The notes beneath the pieces are model-generated. The model did no database searches and was not told the origin of the DNA. It saw nothing but the letters and a program-made list of their open reading frames with translations. Source: Pirellula staleyi DSM 6068 (GTDB lineage: Bacteria > Planctomycetota > Planctomycetia > Pirellulales > Pirellulaceae). Taken from it: DNA of 64,000 bases. Where the stretch lies: contig CAMCMB010000015.1 of NCBI GenBank assembly GCA_945875845.1, forward strand, positions 1 through 64,000. The letters are read 5' to 3'. How positions within the stretch are numbered: the first letter of the stretch is position 1; every line of letters begins with the position of its first letter. Of the stretch, positions 60,142 through 64,000 are shown piece by piece. Both the position numbers and the translations under genes were made by a program.

Positions 60142-61581
60142 ATGTTTATTCGCAACTTACCAAATCGTTCGTTTCGCTTCCTGAAGTTGTTCGTTGTGGC
60201 TTTCGCGGCAATGCAACTTACCTCGTCCGTTTCTGCTGGCGAGAAGGTTGACGAGTTGGCAATGGAGAAAGCGCTGCTTGCCCACGTCAGACCATTGCTA
60301 GATTCTCTGCGAGAGCGGAAAGTCAAAGTTGTGGGCGTGTTGAAGTTCGTAGTAAAGCGTGAGGGATATGATCTGTCCTCTAGTGAGGGGACTCTAAACA
60401 TGCGATTAGCAGAGAAGACAGAACAAGCGTTGGTCGTTGCGACACCGCCATCAGCGGACGCCATCGAGCGGCAAATCGGTGTGGTAAAGAATGCTACGGC
60501 GACTGCGAGTAAAATCCCAGACGCAACGCACCTTCACAAGGATGATCAAGCCAAAAGGGAGAAACTATTCGATCAAACATATAAGTTGGCTTGGTCCATT
60601 GATGGGAAAGACGAGGCCGTGCCAGATGCCTTCGTCTATGGGGTAGCGTTCATACATTCCGATTCGATTCACATCGACATCGAGCTAGTCGCCTTCGTTA
60701 AGGGCCAGAAAGAATTAATCGAGCAAGCCTCGTTCAGGACAGTACTTGGCTTGGAAGATCAGACAAGCCTTGGTGAAGGGCACCTCGTCGGTCGTTCGAC
60801 AACTAATCGGAAAACAGGAGAAGCTTCAGATACATATGAAGAGTCTGCTCGTGAAAGCATTTTGAGCAGCAAAAAGACTCCTGGTCAACATGTTTTACAA
60901 CGCGAAGACGCTCCGGTCGGCGTTGAGCTTGAGTTTGCTGGGGTAAAACAACCGCTTCAGTTTCTTCCAAACGCAAAAACTGGAGAGATCGAATGCAAGG
61001 TCCGTGAACCTAAAGCTGGCCAATCCTTTGTAGTAAAGCTGTTCAGAAAGAAACCTGCCGACACAGCTCGCTACGGAATTGTTCTGAAAGTCAACGGCGA
61101 AAACACGCTCTATCGCCAACGTCTCCCCGACGGTCGCTGCAGTTTCTGGGTCCTTGAACCGAATGCCCAATCGCTAATTGTTCCTGGATACCAGAAGACC
61201 AAAGGCACAGACGGAGTCACCGAGCCCTTCCTAGTTGTTGAAGGGGCAGCTGCATTGAATGCGGTCGAGTTCTATGGACAAGAAGCGGGATTAATCTCTT
61301 TGACGGTTTATGGTGAAAAGACGAGAGATCAACTTGCGGAAAACTTGGCACGTGAAGACGAGCCCTATCGATTAATTCAAGACACGGTACTCCCAGAGGA
61401 GACAGCCAAGAATGTTAGTCAACTCAAGGGGCGGCTTTCCAATTCGATATTAGGCGAAATTCAGACGCGAGGAATGGTTGTGCCAAGTGAAAACGTGCAA
61501 CGCAATGTAACAAAAGAAGTTGATTTCAAAAGGGAAGATCGTCCGTTTTTTTCAGCCTCGATTCGTTACTATCGGCCGTGA
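60142..61581 (+). CDS. Secreted FlgO-like protein
   Basis: 479 residues. Signal peptide (FLKLFVVAFAAMQLTSSVSA). The early mature region VKVVGVLKFVVKREGYDLSSSEGTLNMRLAEKTEQALVVATPP resembles the FlgO/CsgG/LpoB-like outer-membrane lipoprotein fold (V-GVL-F...). The rest is beta-rich with KVNGENTLYRQRLPDGRC. No lipobox, so it is periplasmic or secreted. Between the stator genes and the last genes of the operon; plausible outer-membrane or periplasmic partner of the stator. Confidence 0.7.
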   Translation: MFIRNLPNRSFRFLKLFVVAFAAMQLTSSVSAGEKVDELAMEKALLAHVRPLLDSLRERKVKVVGVLKFVVKREGYDLSSSEGTLNMRLAEKTEQALVVATPPSADAIERQIGVVKNATATASKIPDATHLHKDDQAKREKLFDQTYKLAWSIDGKDEAVPDAFVYGVAFIHSDSIHIDIELVAFVKGQKELIEQASFRTVLGLEDQTSLGEGHLVGRSTTNRKTGEASDTYEESARESILSSKKTPGQHVLQREDAPVGVELEFAGVKQPLQFLPNAKTGEIECKVREPKAGQSFVVKLFRKKPADTARYGIVLKVNGENTLYRQRLPDGRCSFWVLEPNAQSLIVPGYQKTKGTDGVTEPFLVVEGAAALNAVEFYGQEAGLISLTVYGEKTRDQLAENLAREDEPYRLIQDTVLPEETAKNVSQLKGRLSNSILGEIQTRGMVVPSENVQRNVTKEVDFKREDRPFFSASIRYYRP

Positions 61582-61595
61582 AATGGAGACGATAG

Positions 61596-62681
61596 ATGCG
61601 AGTAGAATATGAAGAAGAATTCTTCGACACGCTTCGTTCGAGGGTTAGGGAAAGACTCGGCATTGATCCGCCAAGCACCATTCCATGGATTAAATTTAAT
61701 TCATATTTTCGCGGGCACGACTGCTATGAATGCGAGTTTTTCAATTTTGTTTGCTACTTCGTTGCTGAGTACTTGCTTTCGCCGGTAGATTTTGGGCAAT
61801 GCAGCACGGCAGTATTTGACGACTTGAAAGAGTGTGATCGTTTTTCAATTAGCAACCTCAGGCTTGGGAGCGAATCGGCGTTGGTCCATCGATTGACCGA
61901 ACAACTCAGTGAGTTTGATGAGCGTGATATCGTAGGTAGTGACAGTGAGCATGAGCTTTTTTCAATTGTTTTAGACCAAGTGCAACACGGAGAACCGACA
62001 GTTCAAGCGGCCGCATTAGAGATAGTTTGTCCGCGGGTGATTAATCAAAAGGTCTGGTTTTATCCACTTCTTAAAGTTCGAGCTAAGCAGATCGTTCCGG
62101 CGATTTCCATCGCTTTGAGATCCGATAATATTATGGTTCTCGAGCGTGCCATATTTGCATGGACAACCTTTTGCGCAGGTAATCCGGAAAACTTCGAGCT
62201 ACTCGACTATTTGCGTGTCCTGGAGATCTGGGAGGACACCAGATTGGTGGAAGTGAATGATGTCGCAGGTGATGCAGTTGCGCTCGTACCCGAGAGTATT
62301 TTCGAAACTCTTTCGTGGAATAAAAAAATGGAACCACTCTCCGACAAGCAAATCGATTTGCTTTGGAATCGCACCGTTGAGACTTTGATCAAGGTGCTCT
62401 CCAAGTATCCTCCCACTGAAATTTGTCGTAGCTTCGATTTTTTGTGTCTTTTGGACTCCGCAATAAGGCGGGTACAGAACAAATGCATACTGGTCGAGTT
62501 GGTCAAATCCTTGGCTAAACATTCAAATGATGTACTTGGTCATGGGCTTGAAAACGAACAATACTTCATGCGGAAGTTTTTAGCTAGTGTCAATTCAGTC
62601 ACCTTTGACTTTAGTGAACGCATGGAATTGTTTAGTTTTCAATGTTTTGGAAAAGCCACATCGAAGGCATGTAATCAATGA
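61596..62681 (+). CDS. Unrecognised 361-aa helical protein
   Basis: No family recognised. Acidic and helical, with leucine-rich repeats of HEAT-like spacing (TVQAAALEIVCPRV; IVPAISIALRSDNIMVLERAIFAWTTF). No signal or TM, so cytoplasmic. Starts 14 bases after the previous stop and overlaps the next gene (ATGA), so it is firmly in this operon. Confidence 0.7.
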   Translation: MRVEYEEEFFDTLRSRVRERLGIDPPSTIPWIKFNSYFRGHDCYECEFFNFVCYFVAEYLLSPVDFGQCSTAVFDDLKECDRFSISNLRLGSESALVHRLTEQLSEFDERDIVGSDSEHELFSIVLDQVQHGEPTVQAAALEIVCPRVINQKVWFYPLLKVRAKQIVPAISIALRSDNIMVLERAIFAWTTFCAGNPENFELLDYLRVLEIWEDTRLVEVNDVAGDAVALVPESIFETLSWNKKMEPLSDKQIDLLWNRTVETLIKVLSKYPPTEICRSFDFLCLLDSAIRRVQNKCILVELVKSLAKHSNDVLGHGLENEQYFMRKFLASVNSVTFDFSERMELFSFQCFGKATSKACNQ

Positions 62682-64000
62682 GCACAACTCATTTTTTCCG
62701 ACAATTCCTATTTTGTGCCGTGGTCGCAACTTGTTGGTGCTTCCATTTTCGGCTCAACGCTCAAGACGTCGTTGTAGGTGATGTGTCACGTCAACAGGCA
62801 AATGAAATGATATCGACGGCCCAGAAGTTGGCGGATTCTGGTCAGTTGAAATTGGCGATATCGCTGCAAAGGCAAGCGATTCTAGCTTTGGTAGACAGCG
62901 TTGGTGAGAATGACCCGACTGTGCAACTCCATATTTTTAGGCTTGGGACTTTCTTGATCGACGACGAAAAGCACTCAGAAGGTGTTCGTCTTCTACTTGA
63001 CTTGCTTAAGACTTTAGACGCGATGGATTCCCCAGACCTTGTTGCTGTCGTAGCAATTCGAGCAAAGCTGGGTAGCGCACTTGTTGATTTGCACCGCGTT
63101 GAGGAAGCTCGCAAAATGCTGCAAGCCACGCTCGACATTGCAAAAAAGGCATATCGTAACGATTTGATGAAGTATTTGCATTATGCAACGGTTGCTGCTT
63201 ACGATTTTCATCGAATGCGAGACGCTCAAATGTCAGAGAGACTCAATCGTGAGATCGTAGCGGTTGCCTCGGAACTTCCTGATTGTCCTAAAAGATTTCT
63301 TGCTGGCTCGCACAAAAGCCTGGCAACCATTTTGATCGAGAATAACAAGAATGGCGAAGCGCGTCTTGAGCTCGATCGAGCAATTGAAGTTGCGCGGAAT
63401 GCTGGCGAGTCGTGCGAAATAATTTTGGCGGTTTGTTTAAACGAACTTGCAACGCTCCTACATGGACAAGCTGACTTTGAATCCGCGAGCCAAAACTATC
63501 GAGATGCTGTCTTGCTGCTGCGCAAGTTACAGCCGGAAGGGAGCATGAAGTGCGCGGTTGCCCTAAGCAACTACGGTCAATCCCTGATTGCGCAAGGTAA
63601 GCTTGCAGAGGGTATGGACCGCCTATTCGAGTCAGTGGACATGGCAACCAAGTATAGAAGCGAATCATGGCTGGATTATGCGGATGCCCTTCGAAACGCC
63701 AGTTCTGGTGCTTTTGCACTGAAGCGATACGAATACGCGATGCTCGCGGCAACCGAGGCATGCAAAGTGTTTGAAGCGTTCGCTGGAGAAAACGACCATC
63801 GAACGGGAAGAGCACTCTACAACGTCGGGCTCAGTTCGATGTTTCTAGGAGAAGGTCCAAGTGAAGAATCGTTTCGATCAGCGATTAAGGTTCTCGACGC
63901 AGCTTTACTTCCTGAGAGTCAAGAGCTATCAGATGCTCACGAGGGAATCGGTATTTACTTTGCAGGTAAAGACAATCGCAATGAGGCATTAAGGCACTTT
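62678..64000 (+). CDS. Secreted TPR protein, C-terminus beyond window
   Basis: At least 441 codons with no stop by the window end. Signal peptide at the N-terminus (FLFCAVVATCWCFHFRLNAQ), then TPR-like repeats (AQKLADSGQLKLAISLQRQAILALVDSVG; DVAKKAYR...; ESASQNYRDAVLLLRKLQPEG; CAVALSNYGQSLIAQGKLAEGMDRLFESV). The ATGA overlap with the preceding gene supports the start at 62678. Probably a scaffold of the same envelope system. Confidence 0.8.
   Translation, partial: MSTTHFFRQFLFCAVVATCWCFHFRLNAQDVVVGDVSRQQANEMISTAQKLADSGQLKLAISLQRQAILALVDSVGENDPTVQLHIFRLGTFLIDDEKHSEGVRLLLDLLKTLDAMDSPDLVAVVAIRAKLGSALVDLHRVEEARKMLQATLDIAKKAYRNDLMKYLHYATVAAYDFHRMRDAQMSERLNREIVAVASELPDCPKRFLAGSHKSLATILIENNKNGEARLELDRAIEVARNAGESCEIILAVCLNELATLLHGQADFESASQNYRDAVLLLRKLQPEGSMKCAVALSNYGQSLIAQGKLAEGMDRLFESVDMATKYRSESWLDYADALRNASSGAFALKRYEYAMLAATEACKVFEAFAGENDHRTGRALYNVGLSSMFLGEGPSEESFRSAIKVLDAALLPESQELSDAHEGIGIYFAGKDNRNEALRHF

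Noticed and set aside
53750-64000. Complete Zorya defence system
   Set aside because: Only the MotA/MotB-like pair resembles Zorya. No ZorC, ZorD or ZorE homologue is recognisable, and the MotB-like protein lacks a peptidoglycan-binding domain.

Overview
The window looks like a chromosomal stretch of a planctomycete of the Pirellula/Rhodopirellula type. Three things point there: a giant secreted protease that carries the LEPR-XLL-like N-terminal motif, cadherin-like repeats and a C-terminal dockerin; a BBP7-type beta-barrel protein; and an ECF sigma factor beside Ser/Thr-kinase/TPR genes. All assignments are by reading motifs; no search was run.

Region 1 (1-26 kb) is mostly host housekeeping and surface genes: a secreted coiled-coil protein, a Ppx/GppA phosphatase with an HD-like tail, a 2863-residue subtilase with a P-domain, 16 cadherin-like repeats and a dockerin, a BBP7 porin, an S10 carboxypeptidase, a fluoride channel (CrcB), an SMC-like half ATPase, two adjacent GTPase genes (the first interrupted by an in-frame TGA), a tRNA-Asn-like sequence with a strong terminator, and an ion/stress cluster (DeoR-like HTH, NhaP-type K+/H+ antiporter, CBS-MgtE transporter, PII-like protein, universal stress protein). 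Three copies of a ~120-bp MITE-like palindromic repeat lie at 3.4 and 14.2-14.5 kb.

Region 2 (about 26.3-48.3 kb) is a mobile or domesticated phage-like element. Its left end is a minus-strand cassette of overlapping genes (DUF2924, large serine recombinase, HTH protein). A long plus-strand run follows: an unknown 395-aa protein, a capsid C-terminal-like fragment, two DUF2190 capsid-cement-like paralogues, three membrane/lipoprotein genes including a papain-like protease, head-tail joining and gp10-like proteins, a tail tube, tail-assembly chaperones in a -1 frame relationship, a TP901-type tape measure, distal-tail proteins and an 801-aa protein whose second half is almost pure serine. It ends in a modification cassette: Cys-rich protein, GT25 glycosyltransferase fused to a sulfotransferase, minimal nucleotidyltransferase, two GT2 paralogues, a Pro-rich protein ending in Cys, and a radical SAM enzyme. 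I see no terminase, portal, prohead protease, replication gene or holin/endolysin. This suggests a domesticated tail-like or GTA-like apparatus whose serine-rich fibre could be glycosylated and sulfated by its own genes.

Region 3 (48.4-64 kb) is a bidirectional signalling and envelope cluster centred on the 53468-53749 intergenic region. Leftward run an ECF sigma factor, a secreted WD40-LRR fusion and a TPR lipoprotein. Rightward, tightly spaced, run a membrane-linked M48 protease, a protein with two tandem Ser/Thr kinase domains plus TM and TPRs, a MotA/TolQ/ExbB-like channel subunit, an ExbD/MotB-like partner with a novel C-terminal domain, a secreted FlgO-like protein, an unknown 361-aa protein and a TPR protein that runs off the window. 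This is a candidate ion-motive-force-driven, kinase-regulated envelope system.
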